From NCBI GenBank assembly GCA_030641485.1, contig DAOWHJ010000128.1:1-31732 (forward strand): a DNA stretch of 31,732 nt. Direction: 5' to 3'. Made by a program: the position numbers and the translations under genes. Shown here one piece after another: positions 23,128 to 31,272 of the stretch; the first letter of the stretch is position 1; each line of letters begins with the position of its first letter. The notes beneath the pieces were generated by a model. The model saw nothing but the letters and a program-made list of their open reading frames with translations. It ran no database searches and was not told the origin of the DNA. This DNA is from Pseudomonadota bacterium. GTDB taxonomy: Bacteria; Desulfobacterota; Anaeroferrophillalia; Anaeroferrophillales; Tharpellaceae.

Positions 23128-23898
23128 TTGCGAAATAAATATAGAAAAATAATTATTTTCATTATGCTTTTAGGCTGCTTTGCAACTTTTTGCGGCTGTA
23201 GCCACACCACCAAGGAGCCTGAAAAAAAGCAACTCTCGAAACAGTTTTACGAAAACCTGATCATGGCTTTCAATGGTCAGAATTATAGTTTGGTCCAGAC
23301 CGGCCTCGACAAAATAAATGAGGCCGGAATTGCGGACGAACGCACTCACTACCTTGGGGCAATGCTCGCATTGATCGAACATGACCAGGAAAGGGCCATC
23401 GCTGAACTCCAAGCGGCGATAGTTTTTAACCCTGAATACGGTGATGCCCACTGCACTCTGGGTACGATCTACATTAAGCAAAAGAAGTATGATCTGGCTG
23501 AAACTGAGCTTTTGCAGGTTTGCAATAATCGCCTCTACCCGACCCCAGAGAAAGCTTACCACTACCTTGGCAACCTCTACCGGGAACAGGGAAAAACCAG
23601 GCAAGCACTGGGCTGCTATCGTAAAGCTCTGCAGCTAAATCAAGAATACTTCCCATCCCACTACGAATTGAGCCGTCTCTTAACTGATGAAAACCAGTTA
23701 AAACTTGCTGCTGAAACGATTGAAAAAGCTCGCCAAATTTCCCCTGACCATCCCGGGGTATGGCTGCAGATTGGACTAATTGAAGGAGCTCTGGGAAATA
23801 ACAGTAAAGCGCTCAAAGCCTTTGAGCGCGTCATAAAATTAACCCCCAGCGGTAATTTTGCCAACCGGGCTAACAAAGAACTTGATCGCCTTAAATAG
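23128..23898 (+). CDS. TPR-repeat lipoprotein
   Basis: This 256-residue protein has a lipoprotein-type signal peptide (FIMLLGCFATFCGC, lipidated Cys probably the last). At least five TPR units follow (about 40-250), for example DAHCTLGTIYIKQKKYDLAE, AYHYLGNLYREQGKTRQAL, HYELSRLLTDENQLKLA and VWLQIGLIEGALGNNSKAL. The repeat content resembles PilF/PilW- and BamD-like scaffolds. No pilus gene is nearby, so a scaffold role in the outer membrane is inference. The start is TTG at 23128, with AGGA about 11 nt upstream. It is followed by about 260 nt without a gene before lysS. Confidence 0.8.
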   Translation: MRNKYRKIIIFIMLLGCFATFCGCSHTTKEPEKKQLSKQFYENLIMAFNGQNYSLVQTGLDKINEAGIADERTHYLGAMLALIEHDQERAIAELQAAIVFNPEYGDAHCTLGTIYIKQKKYDLAETELLQVCNNRLYPTPEKAYHYLGNLYREQGKTRQALGCYRKALQLNQEYFPSHYELSRLLTDENQLKLAAETIEKARQISPDHPGVWLQIGLIEGALGNNSKALKAFERVIKLTPSGNFANRANKELDRLK

Positions 23899-24074
23899 CT
23901 AACGGTTGATGCCATAGTAAAAAAGTCTCAGACTGCTGGAGCATACACACTTAAATTAAAAGCAAATATATGTCACCTTTAATAATCATCCACGAATTAC
24001 ACTGTAACATTAGCACATTACAAGTAGTCGCCTGGAAGTCACGGGCTGGCTAAGTAAATTTTTCGATATACGCC

Positions 24075-24099
24075 CCGCAGGAAGTGCCCTTGGGTGCGG
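24075..24099. repeat. Short dispersed hairpin repeat upstream of lysS
   Basis: CCGCA (24075-24079) and TGCGG (24095-24099) bound the core GGAAGTGCCCTTG, which is nearly the same as GGGAGTGCCCTTG in the 19676-19698 hairpin and, in reverse, the core of the hairpin at 30092-30138. It lies in the 258-nt gap 23899-24156, which otherwise shows no gene and no clear promoter. A GTG inside it opens the lysS frame but is not the likely start. Confidence 0.5.
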
Positions 24100-24156
24100 A
24101 CAACTCACGCATTAGATCAACTTAACATTTTAAATTTCACTAGGTATTCTACAGCC

Positions 24157-25656
24157 ATGAACCAAGAAAATGAAAATAGCCTACGCCAACAACGTATCAA
24201 AAAACTTGAAGAGCTTAAAGCACTTGGAGTCAATCCATTCGCGAACGGATATACTCCCTCAACCACAGCCGTAGCCGTACTCGATAAATACAGCCAGGCT
24301 GTGGCGGAGGCACTGGCAGATAACACTGATACAGTATCTATCGCAGGACGCATTATCTCCTTAAGACTCTTCGGCAAAGCTGCATTTGTTCATATTCAGG
24401 ACCGAAGTGGCAAACTCCAGGCTTATATCCGCAAAAACCTGGTGGGTGATGATAACTACAAGGTTTTCAAGTTGCTTGATATAGGTGATACCGTCGGAAT
24501 CAGCGGTGTGGTTTTCAAAACCAAGACCGGTGAAGTAACCGTTCAAGCTGACGCAATTGTTCTGTTAACAAAATCATTGCGCCCCCTGCCGGAGAAGTGG
24601 CACGGTTTGAAAGACATTGAAACTCGCTACAGACAACGTTATGTTGACTTGATAGTTAACCAGGAAGTCCGCGACACATTCACAAAAAGAACCATAATTA
24701 TCGATACAATCAGAGATTTCTTTAAAAAGAGGGAGTTTCTCGAAGTTGAAACCCCGATGATGCAAACAGTTGCCGGTGGTGCTGCAGCGCGGCCATTCAC
24801 CACCCACCACAATGCTCTAGATCTTGATTTGAGCCTGCGCATCGCTCCCGAACTCTACCTTAAGCGACTCGTGGTCGGTGGTTTTGAAAGAGTTTTTGAG
24901 ATTAATCGCAATTTCCGCAACGAAGGGATCTCTATAAAGCACAACCCTGAATTTACCATGATTGAATTTTATCAGGCCTACGCAACTTATCTGGACCTAA
25001 TGAGCATCACCGAAGAGCTTTTCACCACCATCTGCCGCACCTTAAATGACAGTGAAACCATTGTTTACCAAGGCCAGGAGATTAGCTTTGCTGCACCTTG
25101 GGACCACCTGACGGTAATAGAAGCAATTGAAAAATATGCTGATATTGATGCAGAAAAACTGAGCAACTATGAGAGCACACTGGCAATAATAGATGAGATA
25201 GGACTTGAAATGGCACCTCAGGAGCGTAGTTGTCATGCAAAATGCTTGATGAAATTATTTGATGAAAAGGTTGAGGAACAACTTATCCAACCAACCTTTA
25301 TCACCGATTATCCGGTCGCTATCTCACCGCTGTCTCGCAGAAATGATTCAAACCCTGAGGTGGTTGACAGATTTGAGCTTTTTATTGCCGGCCGTGAAAT
25401 GGCCAACGCCTTTTCCGAGCTCAATGACCCTCTTGACCAACGTGAACGCTTTGAGCAGCAACTGCAGGATAAAGCTGCAGGAGACCTTGAAGCGCACCAG
25501 TTTGATGCAGACTATTTAAGAGCTCTAGAGTATGGTATGCCGCCAACGGCAGGGGAAGGTATCGGCATCGATCGCTTGGTAATGCTGTTTACAGATGCTG
25601 CCTCAATTCGGGATGTCATTCTCTTCCCACTGCTTAAACCGGAACCGTTGGTTTAA
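24157..25656 (+). CDS. lysS: Lysyl-tRNA synthetase, class II
   Basis: This enzyme of 499 residues charges tRNA-Lys. An N-terminal OB-fold (about 50-150) binds the anticodon (SIAGRIISLRLFGKAAFVHI). The class II catalytic core carries motif 1 (REFLEVETPMMQ), motif 2 (FEINRNFRNEGIS) and motif 3 (GEGIGIDRLVML). The length fits the family. The ATG at 24157 is chosen: an upstream in-frame GTG at 24094 would add 21 residues without family support and lies in a repeat. lolC follows after 3 nt, an arrangement seen in several Desulfobacterota and Desulfuromonadales, so lysS is probably the first gene of the outer-membrane biogenesis operon. Confidence 0.97.
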   Translation: MNQENENSLRQQRIKKLEELKALGVNPFANGYTPSTTAVAVLDKYSQAVAEALADNTDTVSIAGRIISLRLFGKAAFVHIQDRSGKLQAYIRKNLVGDDNYKVFKLLDIGDTVGISGVVFKTKTGEVTVQADAIVLLTKSLRPLPEKWHGLKDIETRYRQRYVDLIVNQEVRDTFTKRTIIIDTIRDFFKKREFLEVETPMMQTVAGGAAARPFTTHHNALDLDLSLRIAPELYLKRLVVGGFERVFEINRNFRNEGISIKHNPEFTMIEFYQAYATYLDLMSITEELFTTICRTLNDSETIVYQGQEISFAAPWDHLTVIEAIEKYADIDAEKLSNYESTLAIIDEIGLEMAPQERSCHAKCLMKLFDEKVEEQLIQPTFITDYPVAISPLSRRNDSNPEVVDRFELFIAGREMANAFSELNDPLDQRERFEQQLQDKAAGDLEAHQFDADYLRALEYGMPPTAGEGIGIDRLVMLFTDAASIRDVILFPLLKPEPLV

Positions 25657-25659
25657 ACC

Positions 25660-26892
25660 TTGAAATTTGAACTTTTTGTTGCCCTGCGTCATCTTCTGGC
25701 TCGGCGTAAACAGGTCTTTATCTCCTTGATCTCTTTGATCTCTATCTTAGGCATCGCCTTGGGCGTCATGGCCTTGGTCGTGGTCATTGCGGTTATGAGT
25801 GGTTTTGAAAAGGAGCTAAAAAAGAAGATCTTAGGTCACACCGCTCACATCATGGTCATGAAGCATGGTGGAGCCATCAAAGAGTATGAAAAGCTAACCA
25901 AAACTATCTTAAGTTTCCCCGAGGTAAAGGAGGCGGCTCCATTCATCCTCAATCAAGCGATGTTAACCCATGGCCGCCAGGTCAGTGGAGTTGGGGTTCG
26001 AGGTATTGATCAAAGCCACGATCCACTACGAAAAAAACTTAACAAAATGCTGGTCAGTGGCCAATATTTCTCTAAACCAAAACCCAATTACAATCAGACC
26101 CCAGAGATAATCCTGGGTAGTGAACTGGCAAAGAATTTGGGGGTCAGACCGGGCTCAAAGATACGGCTTGTCGCCGCCAGCGGCACCCCGACCCCACTTG
26201 GCCTGATTCCGAGAATGCAGAACTTCAATGTTATTGGCACCTACACCTCGGGAATGTATCAATACGATTCGGCCCTGGCCTACACCACTTTAGAGGCAGC
26301 CCAAAAGTTCTTCGCCTTGCCCGGCCAGGTCTCCGGGATCTCGGTTGAGGTTGAAAATATCTATGAGTCCGGTGAGATCGCCAAAAAAATTCAGCAAGAG
26401 CTCGCATATCCTTACTGGGCCCGAGACTGGATCAGCATGAATCGTAATCTTTTTGCTGCCTTAAAACTTGAACGCGTAACCATGTTTATAATCCTGGCAC
26501 TGATTATCATGGTCGCCGCCTTTAACATAATATCCACTTTAATCATGGTGGTCATGGAGAAACATAAAGAGATTGCCATTTTAAAAACCATGGGTCTCTC
26601 GGCAATCAGGGTTATGCGAATATTTGTCTGGGAAGGAATGATTATCGGCTTTGCCGGTACGGTAATTGGTTTGGTCGGTTCTCTGCTACTTTGCGAAATC
26701 CTGAAAAGGTACGATTTCATCACCCTGCCGGGTGATGTCTACTATTTTGAAACATCACTGCCTGTAGACCTGCAGTTTTTTCATCTTGCGGCAACCGCTG
26801 CCCTCTCCCTGCTGCTGGCCTTCATCGCAACGCTCTACCCCTCTTACCGTGCTTCCCGCCTGCTCCCGGCTGAAGCTCTACGTTACGAATAG
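25660..26892 (+). CDS. lolC: Lipoprotein-releasing ABC transporter permease
   Basis: This 410-residue inner-membrane permease of the LolC/LolE family works with LolD to release lipoproteins to LolA for transport to the outer membrane. It has four membrane helices: one near the N-terminus (about 17-48), a large periplasmic domain (about 50-270), and three near the C-terminus (about 273-300, 320-350 and 370-398). The start FELFVALRHLLARRKQVFIS is typical of the family. Only one permease gene is present, so it probably acts as a homodimer (the LolF-like form) rather than a LolC-LolE heterodimer. The start is TTG at 25660, 3 nt after the lysS stop, with no strong ribosome site, which suggests coupling. 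Confidence 0.93.
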   Translation: MKFELFVALRHLLARRKQVFISLISLISILGIALGVMALVVVIAVMSGFEKELKKKILGHTAHIMVMKHGGAIKEYEKLTKTILSFPEVKEAAPFILNQAMLTHGRQVSGVGVRGIDQSHDPLRKKLNKMLVSGQYFSKPKPNYNQTPEIILGSELAKNLGVRPGSKIRLVAASGTPTPLGLIPRMQNFNVIGTYTSGMYQYDSALAYTTLEAAQKFFALPGQVSGISVEVENIYESGEIAKKIQQELAYPYWARDWISMNRNLFAALKLERVTMFIILALIIMVAAFNIISTLIMVVMEKHKEIAILKTMGLSAIRVMRIFVWEGMIIGFAGTVIGLVGSLLLCEILKRYDFITLPGDVYYFETSLPVDLQFFHLAATAALSLLLAFIATLYPSYRASRLLPAEALRYE

Positions 26893-26902
26893 GAATTTAT
26901 CA

Positions 26903-27040
26903 ATGCTCAGACCGATTGACCTCAAAAATACGGGTGAAACCTATTTCGAAACTGCCACGATGATGGTACTCAGGGGTGATGTTACCACGACTGCGGTAAT
27001 CACCAGCCAGAAAATATCCAAGCTGGCGTATAATGATTGA
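26903..27040 (+). CDS. Small conserved-looking ORF between lolC and lolD
   Basis: This frame of 45 residues begins MLRPIDLKNTGE and ends KISKLAYND. It has a good AGGAA ribosome site 8 nt before the ATG, right after the lolC stop. It fills the gap between lolC and lolD, and its stop overlaps the lolD ATG by 8 nt (ATGATTGA), a textbook coupling arrangement. The peptide has mixed polar and hydrophobic residues with beta-strand-like alternation, no signal peptide and no membrane helix, so a cytoplasmic protein is expected. I do not recognise a family. A role with the LolD ATPase is inferred only from position. lolD itself has no clear ribosome site, so its translation may depend on this ORF. Confidence 0.62.
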   Translation: MLRPIDLKNTGETYFETATMMVLRGDVTTTAVITSQKISKLAYND

Positions 27041-27695
27041 AGCAATCTCCCTTAAAAAAAGTTTTTTTCTCGACAAACGGGAGATTCCGGTTCTTAGAGA
27101 TCTTAATTTCACCATTAAAACCGGGGAACGAATTGCCATCTGTGGAGAGTCCGGAACCGGAAAAAGCACCTTGCTCCAGATTATTGGCTCACTTGATAAA
27201 CCGTGCAGTGGCACTATCAAAATCTTTGGCGCCGACATATTCACAAAATCTGAATCAGAACTGGCAAATTGGCGCAATCAGGCCCTAGGTTTCGTTTTTC
27301 AATTTCATCACTTGCTGCCAGAATTTACAGCTTTAGAAAACGTCATGACTCCGGCTCTGATAAATGGAGAGTCAAACTCAACGGCAAAGAAGAAAGCGAC
27401 TCGTTTACTGGAAAAGGTTGGTCTTAGTAAACGCCTGAAACATAAACCTGGTGAGCTTTCCGGCGGCGAACAGCAGCGAGTCGCCCTGGCTCGAGCTTTG
27501 GTCATGCAGCCTCAAGCTTTGCTGGCGGATGAACCAACCGGCAATCTCGATGTTAAAACCAGTGACGAAATAGTTGACCTGCTTTTAGAGTGCAACCAGG
27601 AATTCAATACAACTCTCCTGTTGGTAACTCACAGTCAGCGCCTGGCCGCAAGGATGGACCGCACTCTCGTCATTGAAAATGGACAAATAAACTAA
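27033..27695 (+). CDS. lolD: Lipoprotein-releasing ABC transporter ATPase
   Basis: This 220-residue ATPase powers lipoprotein release from the inner membrane. It has Walker A GESGTGKST (38-46), Gln90 in the Q-loop (FQFHH), the ABC signature LSGGEQQ (142-148), Walker B ALLADE (162-167), the D-loop NLD and the switch His200. The length and the FHHLLPEF segment are typical of LolD and the related MacB-type ATPases. Position next to lolC supports LolD. Its start overlaps the small upstream ORF by 8 nt, and bamA follows after 20 nt. Confidence 0.95.
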   Translation: MIEAISLKKSFFLDKREIPVLRDLNFTIKTGERIAICGESGTGKSTLLQIIGSLDKPCSGTIKIFGADIFTKSESELANWRNQALGFVFQFHHLLPEFTALENVMTPALINGESNSTAKKKATRLLEKVGLSKRLKHKPGELSGGEQQRVALARALVMQPQALLADEPTGNLDVKTSDEIVDLLLECNQEFNTTLLLVTHSQRLAARMDRTLVIENGQIN

Positions 27696-27715
27696 ATTTA
27701 AAGATATCACTCATT

Positions 27716-30013
27716 ATGATTAAAAAACAAATATTCTCCAAGCGCAGCTTTACCTGGCTGCTCCTGACATTTGCACTCCTGCTTGGGTCACCACAATTAT
27801 GCCGGGCAACAGATGCGGCGTTTGCTAATCTTCCCGTAACTGAAATTGTGGTCTTGGGCAATCAAAAAGTCACCAAGGACACGATCACCGATAAGATGCA
27901 GACCAAAAGGGGTGATCAGCTTTCACTAGAGACCTTGAACCAGGACTTAAAAGATCTCTACAGCTTAGGTTTTTTTGACAACCTGATGATCAACCTCAAG
28001 ACCGTCGGTGAAGGGGTTGAGGTTGCACTTATTGTGGTTGAGAAACCGACCATCAGTGCGATCGTCATCAAAGGTAATGATAAAGTCAAACGCAAAGAGC
28101 TCCTTAAAGAGATAACCTTGCATACTTTCAGCATCCTCAACGACGAAAAACTGCTGGAAAGCCTTGAAAAAATGAAAGCCTTCTACAGAGAGAAGGGTTT
28201 CTATTCTGTACGCATTAAAACCAAAACCACAAAAGCTGGCAAAAACCGGGCTCAGGTTATTTTCATTGTTGATGAGGGTCCAAAATGCTACATTAAAAAA
28301 ATCAATTTTAATGGTAATGACAACTTCAGCTCCTGGTCTTTAAGGCGTAAACTCCAAACTAAAACCTATAGTTTTTTCTTGAGCTGGATCACTGATGCCG
28401 GAATTCTCAACCAAGCTCAACTTGAGAATGATGCCAAGATCATTAAATCTTTCTATTTGAGTGAAGGTTACGTCAAGGTCAGAGTAAGCCAACCTAAAAT
28501 CACCCTTGATGAAAACCGTAAATGGATCTATGTTGATTTTAATGTTGAAGAAGGTGAGGTCTTCACTATGGGCAAGGTTGAGGTCGTCGACCCTGAGAGT
28601 GCCCCTGAAGTTACTGACAGTCTGGTTATGATACTTAAAGGACGCAGTGGTGAGACCTTCAGTAATCTTAACTTGCAAAGCGACATTGAAACCCTCTCAA
28701 CCTATTTTGCAGATCGCGGGCATGCCTTCGTTGACATCGATCCCCAAACTAAAATTGACTCCGAAAAACGCCAAATTGATGTCTCTTACCATATAAACCA
28801 AGGGACCAAATTTCTCTTCGGACGCATCAACATCGCCGGCAACACCAAAACCCGGGACAAGGTCATCCGCCGAGAACTTCGTTTTGCGGAAGGTGATCTT
28901 TTCAGCGCGTCTGCCCTAAAAAGAAGTCGGGAACGCATCAACAACACCCAGTTTTTTGCAGAAGCTGATATTCAGACTATCCAAAATGATGATGAAACCA
29001 TGGATGTCAATATCAATGTGGTTGAAGGCTCAACCGGAACCTTCAGCATTGGTCTCGGTTACAGTACGGTTGACAGCATTATCGCGGTGGCCAACATCTC
29101 ACAGCAGAACTGGCTCGGCAAAGGGCTTGATGCCACTTTCAACATTGAGCTCTCAGGTTCACGTCAATTCTACAACATTGGCCTGACTGACCCCTATTTT
29201 CTCGACATGGATATGAATGCTGGTTTTAATGTTTATAACGAAGATTACGAGTACGATGCCTACGATACAATGCAGCAAGGTTTCAGGTTCAGTTTTGGTA
29301 AACCGATAGACGAGTACACGAGCTGGTCGGCGGGTTACCGCTGGGAAAAAGTTAAGGTTTACAATATCAGCAACACCGCATCTGACTATATTCAGGATGA
29401 GTCCGGGACCACCACAACCAGCCAGGTATACTTGTCGGTGAGCCGTGACAAACGCGACAATTACCTTTTCCCAACTCGAGGCTACAAACTTAAGGGAACT
29501 GTAGTTTTTGCCGGTGGCCCATTGGGGTTTGACAATAATTTTTACAAGTTCATTCTTGAAGGGCACAAATTCTATCCCTTCAAGTGGGAAAGTGCCTTTC
29601 ATCTCTGGGGTCGAGTCGGATATGCCGATGGATATTCAGGGCAAGACCTCCCCCTCTACGAACGCTTCTATGTTGGTGGCTTAAAAACTGTTCGCGGCTT
29701 TGATTTTGGTGAAGCCGGCCCGGAAGATTCGAATGGCGACGTTATCGGTGGTACCAAAGAGGTTATCTTAAGTGCTGAATGGATTTTCCCACTGATTAAA
29801 AACATGGGTCTTAGAGGAGTTATTTTCTATGATGCCGGTAAAGCTTTCGACGATAACGAAAGCTTAAGCTTTGATTTGCGTCACAGTGTTGGATTTGGAG
29901 TCCGCTGGAAATCACCAATGGGCCCCTTACGTGTAGAGTGGGGCTTTAATTTAAGCCCAGAGGATGATGAAGAAGATAGTGTTTGGGATTTCTCAATCGG
30001 AACCTTCTTTTAA
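27716..30013 (+). CDS. bamA: Outer membrane protein assembly factor BamA
   Basis: This 765-residue protein inserts beta-barrel proteins into the outer membrane. It has a signal peptide (about 8-31, ending LCRA), five POTRA domains (about 40-435; the first opens VTEIVVLGNQKVTKDTI) and a C-terminal Omp85 barrel (about 436-765). The lid-loop motif VRGF is near residue 657, and the protein ends in Phe (IGTFF), as barrel proteins usually do. The length is close to the family norm (about 800 in E. coli). The operon order lolC-lolD-bamA-skp is common. A short TIR element begins at the stop codon, and the skp gene follows 249 nt on. Confidence 0.96.
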   Translation: MIKKQIFSKRSFTWLLLTFALLLGSPQLCRATDAAFANLPVTEIVVLGNQKVTKDTITDKMQTKRGDQLSLETLNQDLKDLYSLGFFDNLMINLKTVGEGVEVALIVVEKPTISAIVIKGNDKVKRKELLKEITLHTFSILNDEKLLESLEKMKAFYREKGFYSVRIKTKTTKAGKNRAQVIFIVDEGPKCYIKKINFNGNDNFSSWSLRRKLQTKTYSFFLSWITDAGILNQAQLENDAKIIKSFYLSEGYVKVRVSQPKITLDENRKWIYVDFNVEEGEVFTMGKVEVVDPESAPEVTDSLVMILKGRSGETFSNLNLQSDIETLSTYFADRGHAFVDIDPQTKIDSEKRQIDVSYHINQGTKFLFGRINIAGNTKTRDKVIRRELRFAEGDLFSASALKRSRERINNTQFFAEADIQTIQNDDETMDVNINVVEGSTGTFSIGLGYSTVDSIIAVANISQQNWLGKGLDATFNIELSGSRQFYNIGLTDPYFLDMDMNAGFNVYNEDYEYDAYDTMQQGFRFSFGKPIDEYTSWSAGYRWEKVKVYNISNTASDYIQDESGTTTTSQVYLSVSRDKRDNYLFPTRGYKLKGTVVFAGGPLGFDNNFYKFILEGHKFYPFKWESAFHLWGRVGYADGYSGQDLPLYERFYVGGLKTVRGFDFGEAGPEDSNGDVIGGTKEVILSAEWIFPLIKNMGLRGVIFYDAGKAFDDNESLSFDLRHSVGFGVRWKSPMGPLRVEWGFNLSPEDDEEDSVWDFSIGTFF

Positions 30014-30202
30014 CGTAAACTATTCAGGTTCCCACTATAAAGCCACAACAAATAGCGGCAAACATTGCTTCGCTCCCATAAACGGGGATCACACCCCAAG
30101 AGTGCTTCCTCGCTACGCTCACAGCGAAGCCTGGGGTGCTGACGCACCTTGTACCAGCAATGACCCCAATCCCGGCAATTTTAGATGGCATCTGAATAGT
30201 TA
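30014..30202. repeat. TIR element between bamA and skp, with flanking 8-bp direct repeat
   Basis: AACTATTCAG (30018-30027) and CTGAATAGTT (30192-30201) are exact reverse complements and match the ends of the element at 13671-13742. TCTTTTAA occurs on both sides (30006-30013, which includes the bamA stop codon, and 30203-30210), as expected of an 8-bp target duplication. The interior has a strong hairpin, CACCCCA (30092-30098) with TGGGGTG (30132-30138), whose core resembles the repeats at 19676 and 24075. There is no transposase gene, so it is a miniature, non-autonomous element. Confidence 0.65.
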
Positions 30203-30262
30203 TCTTTTAATAAAGTATAATTTACAAACCTTAAGATCATTAACCTAAATAAGGAGAAAAAA

Positions 30263-30802
30263 ATGAAAAAGTATCTGTTAGTTTCAATTATCGCGGTGGG
30301 AATGTTGGTTATGAGTCTGGCATCAGTTCAAGCATCGGACAGTTTTAACTTTGGTTATATCGACCTGCAGAGGGTCATGGCTCTTTCAAGCCAGGGCCAA
30401 GTGGCAAAGGGTAAAATGCAGGCCAAGCAAGAGGAGCTCCGCGGAGTACTGCAAAAGAAACAGGCCGAGATTTCAGTCATGAAGGAAGAACTTGAGCGCC
30501 AGGGGATGATGCTGAGCCCGGAAAAACGTCAAGAAAAAGAGAGTAACTACCAGAAAAAAGTTCGTGATTTTAAGATTTTTGTCTCCGATTCCGAAAAGGA
30601 CATGAAAAATTTGGAAGGTGAATTTCTGAAAAAGATGTTGAAAGATCTCGAGGTTGTCACCTCTAAATTCGGGAAGGATGGTAAGTACCAGCTTATCCTT
30701 GAAAAACGTAGTGGTATAATCTACGCTGATGAGGCCAATGATGTAACTGAGGCATTGATTAAAGCCTATGATCAATGGACCGCAACCAACCTGAAAAAAT
30801 AG
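30263..30802 (+). CDS. skp: Periplasmic chaperone Skp/OmpH family
   Basis: This 179-residue periplasmic protein has a signal peptide (about 4-25, ending VQASD). The conserved FGYIDLQRVMALSSQGQVAK opening of the body leads into a long coiled-coil region (about 48-130), followed by a return to the compact domain (KYQLILEKRSGIIYAD). Skp trimers hold unfolded outer-membrane proteins on their way to BamA, which matches the operon position. AAGGAG 6 nt upstream supports the ATG. fabZ begins 8 nt after the stop; the lpxD gene expected at this spot in many relatives is not present. Confidence 0.9.
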   Translation: MKKYLLVSIIAVGMLVMSLASVQASDSFNFGYIDLQRVMALSSQGQVAKGKMQAKQEELRGVLQKKQAEISVMKEELERQGMMLSPEKRQEKESNYQKKVRDFKIFVSDSEKDMKNLEGEFLKKMLKDLEVVTSKFGKDGKYQLILEKRSGIIYADEANDVTEALIKAYDQWTATNLKK

Positions 30803-30810
30803 GATCAGAT

Positions 30811-31272
30811 ATGTCGGCACCACTAATGGACATTCAGCAGATTATGAGCTATTTACCTCATCGCTACCCTTTTCTGCTGGTTGATAAAATCCTTGAGATC
30901 AGACCTGGCAAAAGTATTGTCGGGAGTAAGAATGTCACCTACAACGAGCCTTTCTTTGGCGGTCATTTCCCAACTAATCCGGTTATGCCGGGGGTTTTGA
31001 TTATTGAAGCAATGGCTCAAGTAGGTGGGATTTTTGCACTTGACGCCTTAGGTCTTAAGGCCGGCGCGACTGATACAGAGACCCAGATTTTTTTTATGAC
31101 TATTGATAAGGCCCGCTTCCGCAAACCAGTTCGTCCCGGTGACATCCTGATCATGACCATTCGTCTGATTAATCAACGACGGAACTTCTGGAAATTTTCT
31201 GGCCGGGCTGAGGTGGATGGGGTCCTAGTCAGTGAAGCTAACATGATGGCCAGCATTGGAGACGGAAAATAA
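30811..31272 (+). CDS. fabZ: (3R)-hydroxyacyl-ACP dehydratase
   Basis: This hot-dog-fold enzyme of 153 residues dehydrates beta-hydroxyacyl-ACP in fatty acid synthesis and competes with lipid A synthesis for hydroxyacyl-ACP. Family landmarks are LPHRYPFLLVDKI near the N-terminus, catalytic His52 in GGHFPTNPVMPG and Glu66 in IIEAMAQ. The ATG at 30811 is chosen because AGGA lies 6 nt upstream and the length fits; an in-frame ATG at 30775 would overlap skp and add 12 residues. The stop TAA overlaps the lpxA ATG by one base (TAATG), so the two are coupled. Confidence 0.96.
   Translation: MSAPLMDIQQIMSYLPHRYPFLLVDKILEIRPGKSIVGSKNVTYNEPFFGGHFPTNPVMPGVLIIEAMAQVGGIFALDALGLKAGATDTETQIFFMTIDKARFRKPVRPGDILIMTIRLINQRRNFWKFSGRAEVDGVLVSEANMMASIGDGK

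Noticed and set aside
24094..24156. N-terminal extension of LysS from an upstream GTG
   Set aside because: The extension lies in a repeat, has no family support and the ATG at 24157 gives the normal length.
29964..30248. A plus-strand frame of 94 residues running from the end of bamA through the TIR element
   Set aside because: It overlaps bamA in another frame and consists mostly of the repeat; it has no ribosome site or recognisable protein features.
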